This document shows positions 25,631 to 34,572 of a stretch of DNA of 64,000 nucleotides, piece by piece. The notes under the pieces are model-generated. The model did not search any database. It saw only the letters and a list, made by a program, of their open reading frames with translations, and was not told where the DNA came from. The position numbers and the translations under genes were made by a program. The DNA comes from Herpetosiphon sp042688385 (GTDB lineage Bacteria > Chloroflexota > Chloroflexia > Chloroflexales > Herpetosiphonaceae). Within the stretch, counting starts at the first letter, position 1. Every line of letters begins with the position of its first letter. The stretch covers positions 172,116-236,115 of the forward strand of contig NZ_JBHUPY010000017.1 of the NCBI RefSeq assembly GCF_042688385.1, written 5' to 3'.

Positions 25631-27130
25631 ATGAAGCCTGCAACCATCGTTCGAACCTCACTGATTCTGATCGCCGCCACAGCTGCTTATAAAGTGCTGG
25701 GTTTTGCTGAAAAGCTTGCTTTAGCCCACTTTTTTGGCACCAGCACCACCGCTGATGCCTATTTGGCGGGCGCGGCGGTTGTTTTGCTAATGGGCTTTTT
25801 GTTGGGCGATATTGCTGGCCCAACCTTAGTGCCGATGATTTTGCACGATCGAGCGGCTAGCCCACGCACGCTGCGTGCCAGTTTGGGCTTGGTTGGTTTG
25901 GCGGCAGTGCCATTAACCTGCTTGGGCTGGCTTTACGCCGTGCAATTGGCGCGCTTATTTGGGCCTGGCTTCGACCAACCAACCTTGCTGATGACCGCCA
26001 AAATTATTCGAATTGGCTTGTTGGCCTTTCCGGTGATGTGTTTTTCGGCGGTGCTAGGCGCTTGGTATCAAGCCTTTGAGCAATTTACGCGCCCAGCTTT
26101 GGCCGATTTGATGTTGAAATTGGTGCCAGTAATTGCCTTGTTGGCAACCGGCAGCGTCTATGGCTTGGCATGGGGCTTGGTGGTGGGCGCAGTGTTGCGA
26201 TTAATTCCTTTGTTGCAAGCAGATGTGCCGTGGTTGCCAAGCTGGCGCTGGCGGGGAGCGCAACTAACAACGGTTTTGCAGCATGCGTATCCATTATTAT
26301 TAACCTCGCTGGTGTCGGTGCATTTGATTAGCGTGATTGAGAATGCCATTGCTTCGACGGTTGGCGCAGGCGCGGTTGCGGCCCAAACCTATGCGCGGCG
26401 AATTGTCGAAGTGCCGATTATTTTGTTGCCGCAAGTGCTTGGGCGGGTGCTGTTTCCCATTTTGACGGGCTTGGTATTGGAGCGCAATTATCAGGCCTTG
26501 CAACATTGGTTGGCGCGCTGTTGGCGTTGGTCGTTGCTGCTAACTCTACCGCTGATGGTCTTGGGTATGGTTTTGTGTCAGCAGATTGTGGCCTTGTTAC
26601 TGCAACGCGGCGCATTCGACCAACAATCGGTGCAGATGACCAGCACAGCACTGTGGGCGGCTTTGCCCGGCTTGCCAGCCTTGGCCCTCAGTACCTTGTT
26701 AATTCGCTTCAGCTATGCGATGGGCGATACGCGCTGGCCCAGCGTGATGCGGGTGCTGGGCGCGTTGCTGCAAATTGGCTTGGCCTTGTGGTGGCGGCGT
26801 TGGGGCTTGACTGGGCTTGGTTGGGCCACAACTGTTTCGTTATGGGCCGAAACCTTGGCCTTGGCATGGCTGGCCCAAAAAACTGTGCAGCAACCAATGG
26901 GCCTGAATTGGCGTTTTACTTGGCAGGTTGGTTTTGCCAGCGGCGTGGCTGGCGTGGCGGCGTGGCTGGTGATGCAGACTTGGCAGCCAAGCAGCACTGC
27001 TAGCTTATTACTGAGTTTATCGAGTGCCTCGCTGGTGGGCTTGATCGGCTTTATGCTGATTTTGGCATTAGGTCGAAATGCGGAAATTGGCTTGCTCTGG
27101 CAGCGGTGGCAACAAGGAAAAATTCAATGA
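25631..27130 (+). CDS. murJ: MurJ/MviN-type lipid II flippase
   Basis: Polytopic membrane protein of 499 residues with about 13-14 predicted helices, matching the MOP/MviN family. The N-terminal segment contains 'AAYKVLGFAEKLALAHFFGTSTTADAYLAG', the classic MviN opening, and later 'PLLLTSLVSVHLISVIENAIAS' and 'GRVLFPILTGLV'. MurJ flips lipid II for peptidoglycan synthesis; a polysaccharide-flippase role is also possible given the neighbouring undecaprenyl-sugar transferase. No strong ribosome site precedes the ATG. Its stop overlaps the next start (ATGA). Confidence 0.85.
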   Translation: MKPATIVRTSLILIAATAAYKVLGFAEKLALAHFFGTSTTADAYLAGAAVVLLMGFLLGDIAGPTLVPMILHDRAASPRTLRASLGLVGLAAVPLTCLGWLYAVQLARLFGPGFDQPTLLMTAKIIRIGLLAFPVMCFSAVLGAWYQAFEQFTRPALADLMLKLVPVIALLATGSVYGLAWGLVVGAVLRLIPLLQADVPWLPSWRWRGAQLTTVLQHAYPLLLTSLVSVHLISVIENAIASTVGAGAVAAQTYARRIVEVPIILLPQVLGRVLFPILTGLVLERNYQALQHWLARCWRWSLLLTLPLMVLGMVLCQQIVALLLQRGAFDQQSVQMTSTALWAALPGLPALALSTLLIRFSYAMGDTRWPSVMRVLGALLQIGLALWWRRWGLTGLGWATTVSLWAETLALAWLAQKTVQQPMGLNWRFTWQVGFASGVAGVAAWLVMQTWQPSSTASLLLSLSSASLVGLIGFMLILALGRNAEIGLLWQRWQQGKIQ

Positions 27131-27549
27131 TTTGGCTCTATTTGAGTTTATTTGGGGTTAGTTTTTTGGCGGCAACAGTCTTGCCTCTTGGTTCAGAGGC
27201 AGCCTTGGCCGCAATGGTCGTGCATGCTGAATCGTTGTGGTTGCCGTTGTTGGTTGCCACACTGGGCAATGTGCTTGGCTCGGCTACGACGTTTTGGCTT
27301 GGGCAGCGCGCGCGTCACGTTATCGATCAGCGCAATCGCAAAATGGCTGAACGCATGCAACGAGCAGAGCGTTGGCTTGGGCGTTGGGGCACGCCAGCCC
27401 TGATTTTGGCCTGGTTGCCAGTGATTGGCGATGTCTTGGTGGCAGTGGCAGGAGCCTTGGATCTGCCGTGGTTGCCAAGTATGGCGTGGATTACGCTTGG
27501 CAAGGCGTTGCGTTATGCAGCAATTGGCGCGGCAGTGCTGTGGGTTTAA
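27127..27549 (+). CDS. YqaA-type DedA-related membrane protein
   Basis: Protein of 140 residues with four hydrophobic segments. 'FLAATVLPLGSEAALAAMVV' near the N-terminus and 'LVATLGNVLGSATTFWLGQRARH' match the YqaA (COG1238) branch of the DedA/SNARE-associated family. Members are thought to move or balance lipids across the membrane. The start overlaps the murJ stop by four bases with AAGGAAAAA upstream, so the pair is co-translated. This supports a joint envelope-lipid role, by inference. Confidence 0.8.
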   Translation: MIWLYLSLFGVSFLAATVLPLGSEAALAAMVVHAESLWLPLLVATLGNVLGSATTFWLGQRARHVIDQRNRKMAERMQRAERWLGRWGTPALILAWLPVIGDVLVAVAGALDLPWLPSMAWITLGKALRYAAIGAAVLWV

Positions 27550-27693
27550 TCCAAAACCCAAGCTAGCCTCTTTGCGTAGTAACGATATGCGATAATAAAT
27601 ACAGGCTGCAACTACCCAGTTGACCATAACGTCCAAAGCAGCAGTGCAGCGAGCGATTCGTGTATTCTCGCAATGCAGCGAAAGGAACATACA

Positions 27694-28869
27694 ATGCGTT
27701 TGATTTTATATCTTGGCAAGGGTGGCGTTGGCAAAACCACAACCGCAGCGGCAACCGCCGTGCGAGCGGCGCGCATGGGCTATCGAACCTTGGTCGTCAG
27801 CACCGATGTGGCTCACTCCTTGGCCGATGCACTTGATTGCCAAGTTGGGGCTAGCCCAACCCAACTGAGCGATAACCTCTGGGCGCAAGAAATTAATGTT
27901 CTGGAAGAAGTGCGCCAACACTGGGGCGAGTTGCAAGGCTTTGTTTCCAATTTGCTCAAGCGCAAGGGTGTAAACGAAGTTGCCGCCGAAGAATTAGCGG
28001 TGATTCCAGGCATGGAAGAAGTTGTCAGCTTGTTGCATATTCGCAAGCAGGCCAAAGAGGGCAACTACGATGCGGTGATTGTTGATGCAGCGCCAACTGG
28101 CGAAACTGTGCGCTTGCTGACCATGCCCGAAACCTTCACTTGGTATGCTTCGCGGGTAATGCAATGGGAAACCAGCACCATGAAAGTGGCCAAGCCCTTG
28201 ATTCGGGCTTTGGTGCCAGCCTCAGATATGTTCGATACCTTGCCACGCTTTGTTGAGCAGGTCGAAGCACTCCGCGCAACCTTGGCCGATCCCAAGATTA
28301 GCTCCTATCGCTTGGTGGTCAACCCTGAACGCATGGTCATTAAAGAGGCGCAGCGGGCAGCAACCTACTTGGCCTTATATGGCTATCCGGTCGATGGCGT
28401 GGTGCTCAATCGGGTGATGCCAAGCGATGTGCGTGGCCATAGCTTTATTGAGCAAATGCAAGAAGTGCAGGCCAGCTATCGCGCTCAAGTGCACGATATT
28501 TTCACGCCGCTGCCAATTTGGGAAGCGCCAATGTACTCGCGCGAAATTAAAGGCCTCGATGATTTGGCCGATGTAGGCGCGGCGTTGTTTGGCGATCGTA
28601 ATCCGCTTGATGTGTTTTACGTGGGCAAAACCATGGACATCACCAAGCAAGGCGATCAATATGAATTACGCTTGCCCTTGCCACACGTCGAAGTCAACAA
28701 AGTTAATATGACCAAACGTGGCGATCAGCTGTTTATTGAAATTGGCAACTTCCGCCGCGAGATGATTTTGCCGACGATGTTGGCTGATCGGCCAGCTTTG
28801 CGCGCGGTGTTTCGCAATGGTGAGTTGGTGGTGCAATTTGGTGCGCCAGCGCCACTTGAAACTGCGTAA
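27694..28869 (+). CDS. ArsA/Get3 family ATPase with C-terminal alpha-crystallin domain (Get3d-like)
   Basis: Deviant-Walker ATPase of 391 residues. The P-loop is 'GKGGVGKTTTAAATA' (G8-K14 with signature Lys9), the switch I region 'STDVAHSLADAL', and 'DAAPTGETVRLLTMPE' matches ArsA/Get3. Residues about 310-388 form an HSP20/alpha-crystallin-like beta domain ('YELRLPLPHVEVNKVNMTKRG', 'LFIEIGNFRREMILP'). This architecture is that of Get3d, described in cyanobacteria and plants, which binds hydrophobic protein segments rather than arsenite. No CxxC pair for metal-linked dimerisation is seen. The start ATG at 27694 has AAAGGA upstream. No arsenic genes are nearby. Confidence 0.87.
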   Translation: MRLILYLGKGGVGKTTTAAATAVRAARMGYRTLVVSTDVAHSLADALDCQVGASPTQLSDNLWAQEINVLEEVRQHWGELQGFVSNLLKRKGVNEVAAEELAVIPGMEEVVSLLHIRKQAKEGNYDAVIVDAAPTGETVRLLTMPETFTWYASRVMQWETSTMKVAKPLIRALVPASDMFDTLPRFVEQVEALRATLADPKISSYRLVVNPERMVIKEAQRAATYLALYGYPVDGVVLNRVMPSDVRGHSFIEQMQEVQASYRAQVHDIFTPLPIWEAPMYSREIKGLDDLADVGAALFGDRNPLDVFYVGKTMDITKQGDQYELRLPLPHVEVNKVNMTKRGDQLFIEIGNFRREMILPTMLADRPALRAVFRNGELVVQFGAPAPLETA

Positions 28870-28929
28870 ATTGTTGTTCCCTCACCCCCCAGCCCCCTCG
28901 CCCACGAAAACGCGGGCGAGGGGGAGCAC
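28856..28929 (+). repeat. Duplicated segment, copy 1 (includes the end of the ArsA gene)
   Basis: Runs from the last codons of the ArsA gene (ttgaaactgcgtaa) through half a palindromic element. It is repeated almost exactly 98 bases downstream. Confidence 0.88.
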
Positions 28930-28953
28930 GCGTTTTTTACTAAGAATTGCGTA

Positions 28954-29028
28954 TTGAAACTGCGTAAATTGTTGTTCCCTCACCCCCCCAGCCCCCTCGC
29001 CCACGAAAACGCGGGCGAGGGGGAGCAA
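28954..29028 (+). repeat. Duplicated segment, copy 2
   Basis: Begins with a second, nonfunctional copy of the ArsA gene's final codons and stop. It differs from copy 1 by one extra C in a C-run. Confidence 0.88.
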
Positions 29029-29110
29029 TTGTTTTCACCACCAATCATGCAAAAACCACGAGATTAAAGCCCCTCGCCCGCGTTCAGTGGGCGAGGGGTT
29101 GGGGTGAGGG
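28977..29110. repeat. G/C-rich palindromic intergenic element, copy 4 (full length)
   Basis: Begins ccctcaccccccc and ends ggggttggggtgaggg. A half copy lies at 28879-28927. It separates the converging ArsA and DinB genes. Confidence 0.82.
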
Positions 29111-29188
29111 AATTCTAAACAGATCCTTCGCGTTCTTCGCGGTTGCCGTAACCTGAACCCTAACTACTGATCCCTGACCCCTCATTTG

Positions 29189-29680
29189 CTATTCAGCTTG
29201 CAACAAAATCCGCGTAATCTGCTCCATATGAATCAGATCGTGACCTGTTACCTGCATCAAGGCATCGGCCAACGAGAATGCGCCCAGCTTGGCGTGGGTT
29301 CCTTGGCGTTGCCATTGCTCAGGGCTGAGGCTCTGGAAAAACTCCACATAGCGGGTGCGCGAAACACATAATTCAGCATAGACGGCGTGCAAATCGCTGG
29401 CGTTATAGTTGCGTTCGCTGGCTAATTGATCGGGGCTGTAGCTTTGAAACAGCGGATTATCCTGCTCAACAATGCTCGTGGCGCGATCTTGAAAAATCTG
29501 GTCGTAATCGCGCAAGTGGCAGACAACTTCGAGCACTGTCCAGCCATCAGCGCCATCGCGCAGGGTTGTGGCTTGTTGCTGGCTGACGCGGGCCAAAATA
29601 TGGCCCAAAGTTTCGAGCGTGCGGCTCATCAGGGGCACATGCCAGCGCAACATCGAATTAATTAAACTGGAATCAGGCAT
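29189..29680 (-). CDS. DinB-like metalloenzyme family protein (copy A)
   Basis: Four-helix-bundle protein of 163 residues. Likely metal ligands are His in 'VVCHLRDYDQIF' (about residue 55) and two in 'GHDLIHMEQI' near the C-terminus, the usual His triad of DinB/YfiT proteins. Many such proteins are thiol-dependent transferases, but DNA-damage association is only historical. It is a close paralogue of the next gene, sharing 'ATTLRDG.DGWTV.EV.CHLRDYDQIF' and 'SERNYN..DL..VYA.L'. The two are two bases apart on the same strand. Confidence 0.78.
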   Translation of the reverse strand: MPDSSLINSMLRWHVPLMSRTLETLGHILARVSQQQATTLRDGADGWTVLEVVCHLRDYDQIFQDRATSIVEQDNPLFQSYSPDQLASERNYNASDLHAVYAELCVSRTRYVEFFQSLSPEQWQRQGTHAKLGAFSLADALMQVTGHDLIHMEQITRILLQAE

Positions 29681-29682
29681 GG

Positions 29683-30180
29683 CTATTGCCCCTTTGCTTG
29701 CAACAAAATGCGGCTGATTTGCTCAAGGTGAATCACATCGTGAATGCCGACTTGCATGGCTGCATCGGTGAGCGAAAAGTAGCCGCGTTCTGGGTGCGTG
29801 CCAGCTTTTTCCCATTGTTCAGGCGTGAGCGCTTGGAAAAAAGCAATAAAGCGGGGGCGTGATTCCTGCAAGGCTGCGTAGACGGTACCGAGATCGTTGC
29901 TGTTGTAGTTGCGCTCGATCACCATGGCTTCGTGGTCGTAGCCTGGCAGCAACGGAAAATCCTGATCGCGCATCATCAGCGCTCGTTCGAGAAAAATCTG
30001 GTCGTAATCGCGTAAATGGCACAGCACTTCGACCACAGTCCAGCCATCGGGGCCATCGCGCAAGCTGGTGGCTTGGGCTTGGCTGACGTTGCTGAGCACA
30101 TGGCCCAGCGTATCGAGGGTCAATCGCATCAGTTCGATATGCTTTTGACGGACTAAGGCCAATTGATCATGGTTGCTCAT
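29683..30180 (-). CDS. DinB-like metalloenzyme family protein (copy B)
   Basis: Protein of 165 residues and tandem paralogue of the gene just downstream. It has the same His pattern: 'VLCHLRDYDQIFLERAL' and 'GIHDVIHLEQISRILLQ'. I choose the ATG at 30180 because GAGGAAAT precedes it; an in-frame start eight codons upstream overlaps that site. The pair probably arose by duplication and may form a heterodimer. The substrate is unknown. Confidence 0.78.
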   Translation of the reverse strand: MSNHDQLALVRQKHIELMRLTLDTLGHVLSNVSQAQATSLRDGPDGWTVVEVLCHLRDYDQIFLERALMMRDQDFPLLPGYDHEAMVIERNYNSNDLGTVYAALQESRPRFIAFFQALTPEQWEKAGTHPERGYFSLTDAAMQVGIHDVIHLEQISRILLQAKGQ

Positions 30181-30339
30181 AGGGATTTCCTCGTAACACA
30201 CCAATACCTGCTAAGCATAGCAAACTCTAGCAGTTTTGAGTCTACTCAATTTGGCTGAAATGCGTTGCTAGAAGCTGGCGTGAGGACGGGCGAAATTGAG
30301 TATAATGGTGCGCGAATCCCCGGTACCAAAGGAGGTTCT

Positions 30340-31587
30340 ATGCGCGTAGTCGCGATGATTATGGCTGGCGGTGAGGGGACACGCTTAAGCGTGCTATCCG
30401 AAAAACGCGCCAAGCCCTCGGTTCCATTTGCTGGCAAGTATCGCATTATCGATTTTACGCTTTCCAACTGTGTTAACTCCAATATTTTCGATGTTGCGGT
30501 GCTCACTCAATATCGGCCTCATTCGCTCAACGACCATATAGGCATTGGCAAGCCTTGGGATCTCGACCGTAATCGCGGCGGGGTTCGCTTGCTCCAGCCC
30601 TATCAAGGTCGCGATGATCAGAGTTGGTATAGCGGCACTGCCGATGCCATTCTGCAAAATATCAATTACATCCGTGAACAACGTGCAGACCTGGTGCTGA
30701 TTCTCTCAGGCGACCATATTTATAAGATGGATTACCGTGAGTTGATCGCCACCCACTTGGCCAAAAACGCCGATCTGACGGTGGCGGTGATGCACGTTTC
30801 GCTCGAAGAAACTGATCGTTTTGGGATTATGACGGTCAACGATAGCGATCAGGTTGTCGAGTTTACCGAAAAGCCCAAAGCTCGCGATAAAGGCACGTTG
30901 GCCTCGATGGGCATTTATGTATTTGATGCTAAACGCTTGGTCGAACGCCTGCGCGAAACCAGCAGCCAATATCCAAATCTTGATTTTGGCAAGCATGTCA
31001 TCCCCACCATGATCGCCAACGACAATGTGTACGCTCACCCCTTCTCAGGCTATTGGGTCGATGTGGGCACAGTGCAATCGTATTGGGAAACCAGCATGGA
31101 ATTGCTTGATCCCGATTGCACGCTCGATTTGTTTGATGCAGAGTGGCGGATTCACACTCGCTCCGAGGAACGCCCGCCCGCCAAATTCGGCCCGCAAAGC
31201 AAAGTCGAAGGCTCGATGATTTGCAATGGCTGTGTGGTACGCGGCACGGTTGAGCATTCGGTGCTTTCGCCTGGGGTCTATGTTTCACCCGGCGCGGTGG
31301 TGCGCGATTCAATCGTCATGACCGACACCTGGATTGGCCCCGGCGCGGTCCTTGATCGGGTGATTGTCGATAAAGATGTGGTGATTGGGGCCAATGTGCA
31401 ACTTGGGGTTGGCACTGAGAACGTTCCCAATCGTTTGCAGCCCGATAAACTAACCACGGGCATTAGCATTGTTGGCAAGGGTGCGCATATTCCCGCAGGC
31501 ATTAGCATTGGCCGCAATGTTGTGATTCCATCCGATTGCGATGAAGACCGCTTCAACGGCGATGTCGCCAGCGGCGAATCGATCTAG
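30340..31587 (+). CDS. glgC: Glucose-1-phosphate adenylyltransferase
   Basis: Makes ADP-glucose for glycogen synthesis from glucose-1-phosphate and ATP. It has 415 residues. The nucleotidyltransferase signature 'AGGEGTRLSVLSEKRAKPSVPFAGKYRIIDF' is intact (GxGTRL and RAKP), as are 'LSGDHIYKMDY' and 'VEFTEKPK'. The C-terminal left-handed beta-helix (about 290-410) has hexads such as 'SPGVYVSPGAVVRDSIVM'. AAAGGAGG lies six bases before the ATG at 30340. It is followed after 16 bases by a paralogue lacking key residues, probably its regulatory partner. Confidence 0.93.
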   Translation: MRVVAMIMAGGEGTRLSVLSEKRAKPSVPFAGKYRIIDFTLSNCVNSNIFDVAVLTQYRPHSLNDHIGIGKPWDLDRNRGGVRLLQPYQGRDDQSWYSGTADAILQNINYIREQRADLVLILSGDHIYKMDYRELIATHLAKNADLTVAVMHVSLEETDRFGIMTVNDSDQVVEFTEKPKARDKGTLASMGIYVFDAKRLVERLRETSSQYPNLDFGKHVIPTMIANDNVYAHPFSGYWVDVGTVQSYWETSMELLDPDCTLDLFDAEWRIHTRSEERPPAKFGPQSKVEGSMICNGCVVRGTVEHSVLSPGVYVSPGAVVRDSIVMTDTWIGPGAVLDRVIVDKDVVIGANVQLGVGTENVPNRLQPDKLTTGISIVGKGAHIPAGISIGRNVVIPSDCDEDRFNGDVASGESI

Positions 31588-31603
31588 TGCTGGGGAGTGT
31601 AGT

Positions 31604-32827
31604 ATGCGTGTTTTAGCTTTGATTATGGCTGGTGGTGCAAGCCCTTCGTTAAGCGTGCTGACCGCTGGCCGAGCAGCAGCGGCAACGCCGTTTGCTGGCA
31701 AATATCGAATTATCGATTTTACGCTTTCGAATTGTGTTAATTCGGGCATTTACGATGTTGGCGTGCTTTCGCAGCATCAGCCGCGTTCGTTGCACGAGCA
31801 TATCGGCGTGGGCAAGCCATGGGATCTCGACCGCTTACAAGGCGGCGTGCGGGTCTTGCACCCCTTCCCAACCCCTGATGGCGGCGGCTGGCAACGCGGT
31901 ACTGCCGATGCAATTCGCTATCATCTCGATGTGATCGAAGAACGGCCCGTTGATTATGTGATGGTTTTGGCTGGCGATCACGTCTACAAGATGGATTATC
32001 GGCCTTTGCTCGATTTGCATATGCAGCGCGGCGCTGATGTTACCTTGGCTGTACATAGTGTGCCGCCACACGAAGCCTATCGCTATGGCATGGTCACGGT
32101 TGATGGCGAAGGCCGCGTGACCAACTTCGAAGAAAAGCCGCGCCGTACCAGCAGCGCCTTAGCTTCGATGGGCGTGTATGCCTTCCGCAAAGAATACTTA
32201 GTCGATCTGCTGTATCGTGATCAATCGGTTGATTTTGGCAGCGAAATGTTGCCACGAATCGTTAGCGAGGCCAATGTTAGCGCCTATACCTTCAATGGCT
32301 ATTGGGCTGATGTTGGCACGGTGCAAGCCTATTACGAATCGAATATTGCCTTGCTTGCCGAAACTCCAGCGCTCGATTTGTATGATCCTGAGTGGGTTGT
32401 GCGCACGCGCTCGTTTGAGCGCCCAGCCGCCCAGCTTGGTCCTTCAGCGCGGATCGAACGCAGCTTGCTTTGCGATGGTTGTCGGGTCGATGGCCATGTT
32501 TCTGGCTCCGTGATTGGCACCGGAGTTGTGGTTGGCGCTGGTGCAATTATCCGTGATTCGGTGATTATGCCCGATAGCGTGATTGAGCCAGGCGTGGTGC
32601 TCGATAACTGTGTCGTTGATAAACAGGTGGTAATTGGCCGTGATTGCAAAGTGGGTGAAGGCCCAATTGGCACGCCCAATGCTGCCCAACCGCAATTGTT
32701 GAATACCGGCTTAACCGTGATTGGTAAAGCAGCGCGAGTTAGCGCCGGCCATACGATTGGCCGCAATGTTGTGGTAAACGCCCGCAGCTTCGTCGACCAA
32801 GATCTAGCCAGCGGCCAAACTTTCTAA
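31604..32827 (+). CDS. GlgC paralogue lacking catalytic residues (GlgD-like regulatory subunit?)
   Basis: Protein of 407 residues, clearly homologous to the upstream GlgC along its whole length ('PFAGKYRIIDFTLSNCVNS', 'LAGDHVYKMDYRPLL', C-terminal hexapeptide helix). The nucleotide-binding signature GxGTRL is replaced by 'ASPSLS', and the RAKP motif by 'RAAAA', removing the Arg and Lys needed for catalysis. The sugar-binding 'EEKPR' is kept. By analogy with Bacillus GlgD and plant large subunits it probably forms a heterotetramer with GlgC and tunes it. GGGGAG lies upstream, and the pair is one operon. Confidence 0.85.
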   Translation: MRVLALIMAGGASPSLSVLTAGRAAAATPFAGKYRIIDFTLSNCVNSGIYDVGVLSQHQPRSLHEHIGVGKPWDLDRLQGGVRVLHPFPTPDGGGWQRGTADAIRYHLDVIEERPVDYVMVLAGDHVYKMDYRPLLDLHMQRGADVTLAVHSVPPHEAYRYGMVTVDGEGRVTNFEEKPRRTSSALASMGVYAFRKEYLVDLLYRDQSVDFGSEMLPRIVSEANVSAYTFNGYWADVGTVQAYYESNIALLAETPALDLYDPEWVVRTRSFERPAAQLGPSARIERSLLCDGCRVDGHVSGSVIGTGVVVGAGAIIRDSVIMPDSVIEPGVVLDNCVVDKQVVIGRDCKVGEGPIGTPNAAQPQLLNTGLTVIGKAARVSAGHTIGRNVVVNARSFVDQDLASGQTF

Positions 32828-32891
32828 GTCTACGTTACGCTGAAACCACGAAGACCGCGAAGGGGAACGGAACCACGAAGACCACGAAGAC

Positions 32892-33014
32892 CACGAAGTT
32901 GGGAAGGTGGGGGGAATAGCTACGTCAAAACAATCAACAAAACGAATATTAGGGGGTGCAGGGGGATGAAAACCCCCTGTATCTCCCGCCGGCGGCGGGA
33001 CGGAAGGGTGGCGA
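32892..33014. repeat. 122-bp direct repeat, copy 1
   Basis: Runs from cacgaagttgggaaggtgg to ggaagggtggcga. It contains a strong hairpin (cagggg/cccctg) and a second one in cccgccggcggcggg. The second copy starts 201 bases further on. Confidence 0.88.
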
Positions 33015-33092
33015 ACGAGGGGCCAGCGGTCAGGGATGAGGGATCAGGAACCAAACAAATCAACATTGACCAGTAGCTTAACCACGAAGAGC

Positions 33093-33214
33093 ACGAAGTT
33101 GGGAAGGTGGGGGGAATAGCTACGTCAAAACAATCAACAAAACGAATATTAGGGGGTGCAGGGGGATGAACCCCCCCTGCGTCTCCCGCCGGGGCGGGAC
33201 GGAAGGGTGGCGAA
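33093..33214. repeat. 122-bp direct repeat, copy 2
   Basis: Nearly identical to copy 1. Differences fall mainly in the hairpin loop and in the number of C and G residues of the second stem. Confidence 0.88.
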
Positions 33215-33399
33215 ACTAGCTTTGAGGATCGGTTACTGGTGGTTGGGGATCGGAATCATAAAGCACATGAGATTTTTAGCCACGAATTGCACGAATTACA
33301 TGAAATAATAGTTAATTGCTGGCCCAAAACGTAGCATGATGATGACTTAGTTCATAGCAATAGAAGATCGAAACCACGAAGATCGCGCAATAAGCAAAT

Positions 33400-34293
33400 T
33401 TACGCTTGTAAATATTTTTGCAAAAAAGCCACCATGTTGGCCATTGCAGCGCTGGTATCAGCTGAAGCTTTGTAGGTAAAGCCATGGGGAGCCTCAGGGT
33501 ACGTGTAACATTCAGTTGTAACCCCCGCTTGTTTGAGCAGCGCCTCATAGCGCAAACCCTCGTCGTGCAGCGAATCGCGCCCTGCCAGAATAAACAAAGC
33601 TGGTGGTAAGCCCACCAAATCAGCAGGCTCCGCATACACTGGCGAAACATAGGGATCTTTGGCTTGATGCTCCTCGCGATAGCTCGCATCAAACATCGCC
33701 GCCATCTGCGGTGGAATTGCCCCTTTTGGATTCGGCTTGGCAAACGGACTGGTCGCAAGATCCAGCGGTGGATAATCGAGCACTTGGCAGACGAATTGAA
33801 ATTGGCCTATATGCTTGGCTTTGAGGCAGGTTACGGCGCTTAAATTGCCGCCAGCGCTATGCCCACCAATCGCCATTTTAGTGCGATCAATTGCATACCG
33901 CTCTGCATTGGCATAGAAATGCTTGACCACTGCATAAACCTGATTAACTGCCGTGGGATAGGGATATTTGGGTGCTTTGGCATAATCGATGCTGATAACT
34001 TTGCAGCCAAGTTGCTGTTGAAACTGCACATTCATAGCTTCGTCCATATCGGCGCTGCCCAGAATAAACCCACCGCCATGTAAATCGAACAGAATTGGCG
34101 TAGTTTTGGGATTATCCAAGCCATAGCCCAACACGCGCACTGTGCCAAATTCCGTCTCAATCATCAACTCTTGGCGGCCAACTGAGCGCTTAAATCGATA
34201 GAAAAAGCCTTGGATGTTGCTTGCAAAGCGTTGGAGATTAGCAAGGCGTTGCGCTTTTTTGATCTGTTGTGCGCGGGTTGGTTCAGTTGCCAT
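33400..34293 (-). CDS. HSL-family alpha/beta hydrolase (carboxylesterase)
   Basis: Esterase of 297 residues from the hormone-sensitive-lipase group (family IV). The oxyanion motif 'FDLHGGGFILGS' is near residue 70 and the nucleophile elbow 'GGHSAGGNLSAV', with Ser, near 143. The acid is Asp in 'LAGRDSLHDEG' and the His is in 'APHGFTY'. It has no signal peptide, so it is cytoplasmic. The start has GGAAGG upstream at slightly long spacing. It probably hydrolyses short-chain esters, by family. The 3' side is repeat DNA, and it has no operon partner. Confidence 0.9.
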   Translation of the reverse strand: MATEPTRAQQIKKAQRLANLQRFASNIQGFFYRFKRSVGRQELMIETEFGTVRVLGYGLDNPKTTPILFDLHGGGFILGSADMDEAMNVQFQQQLGCKVISIDYAKAPKYPYPTAVNQVYAVVKHFYANAERYAIDRTKMAIGGHSAGGNLSAVTCLKAKHIGQFQFVCQVLDYPPLDLATSPFAKPNPKGAIPPQMAAMFDASYREEHQAKDPYVSPVYAEPADLVGLPPALFILAGRDSLHDEGLRYEALLKQAGVTTECYTYPEAPHGFTYKASADTSAAMANMVAFLQKYLQA

Positions 34294-34374
34294 TGCAGGC
34301 CCACCTTCCAGCTAAATTGCTTAATTTGGCGCTATTTTAGCACTGGAACATGAGTTTTGTTGTTCCCTCACCCC

Positions 34375-34495
34375 CAACCCCCGCTCCCACGAAAACGCGG
34401 GCGAGGAGGAGAACCCGTTTTTACCACGCATTGTGCAAAAACCACAGCATGAAAGCCCCTCGCCCGCGCCACGGGAGAGGGGTTGGGGTGAGGGG
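34375..34495. repeat. G/C-rich palindromic intergenic element, copy 5
   Basis: Begins ccctcacccccaaccc and ends ggggttggggtgagggg. It lies between the esterase start and the tRNA promoter. Confidence 0.8.
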
Positions 34496-34527
34496 ATCTT
34501 AAAACCTCCTCTTGAAAGCCAACTAAC

Positions 34528-34556
34528 TTGACAATTAGCTGGCTTGGCCGTATTCT
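34528..34556 (+). promoter_or_regulatory. Sigma-70-type promoter of tRNA-Arg
   Basis: TTGACA and TATTCT are separated by 17 bases, ending 16 bases before the first base of the tRNA. Confidence 0.75.
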
Positions 34557-34572
34557 ACACAGCGATAGATTC

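Larger units (their letters stand above)
32828..33399. other. Gene-free stretch with direct repeats
   Basis: No supported gene between the GlgC paralogue and the esterase. It contains two copies of a ~122-bp repeat, TTCGTG-type words in reverse orientation (accacgaag), and G-rich low-complexity words (gggatgagggatcagg). Confidence 0.65.
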
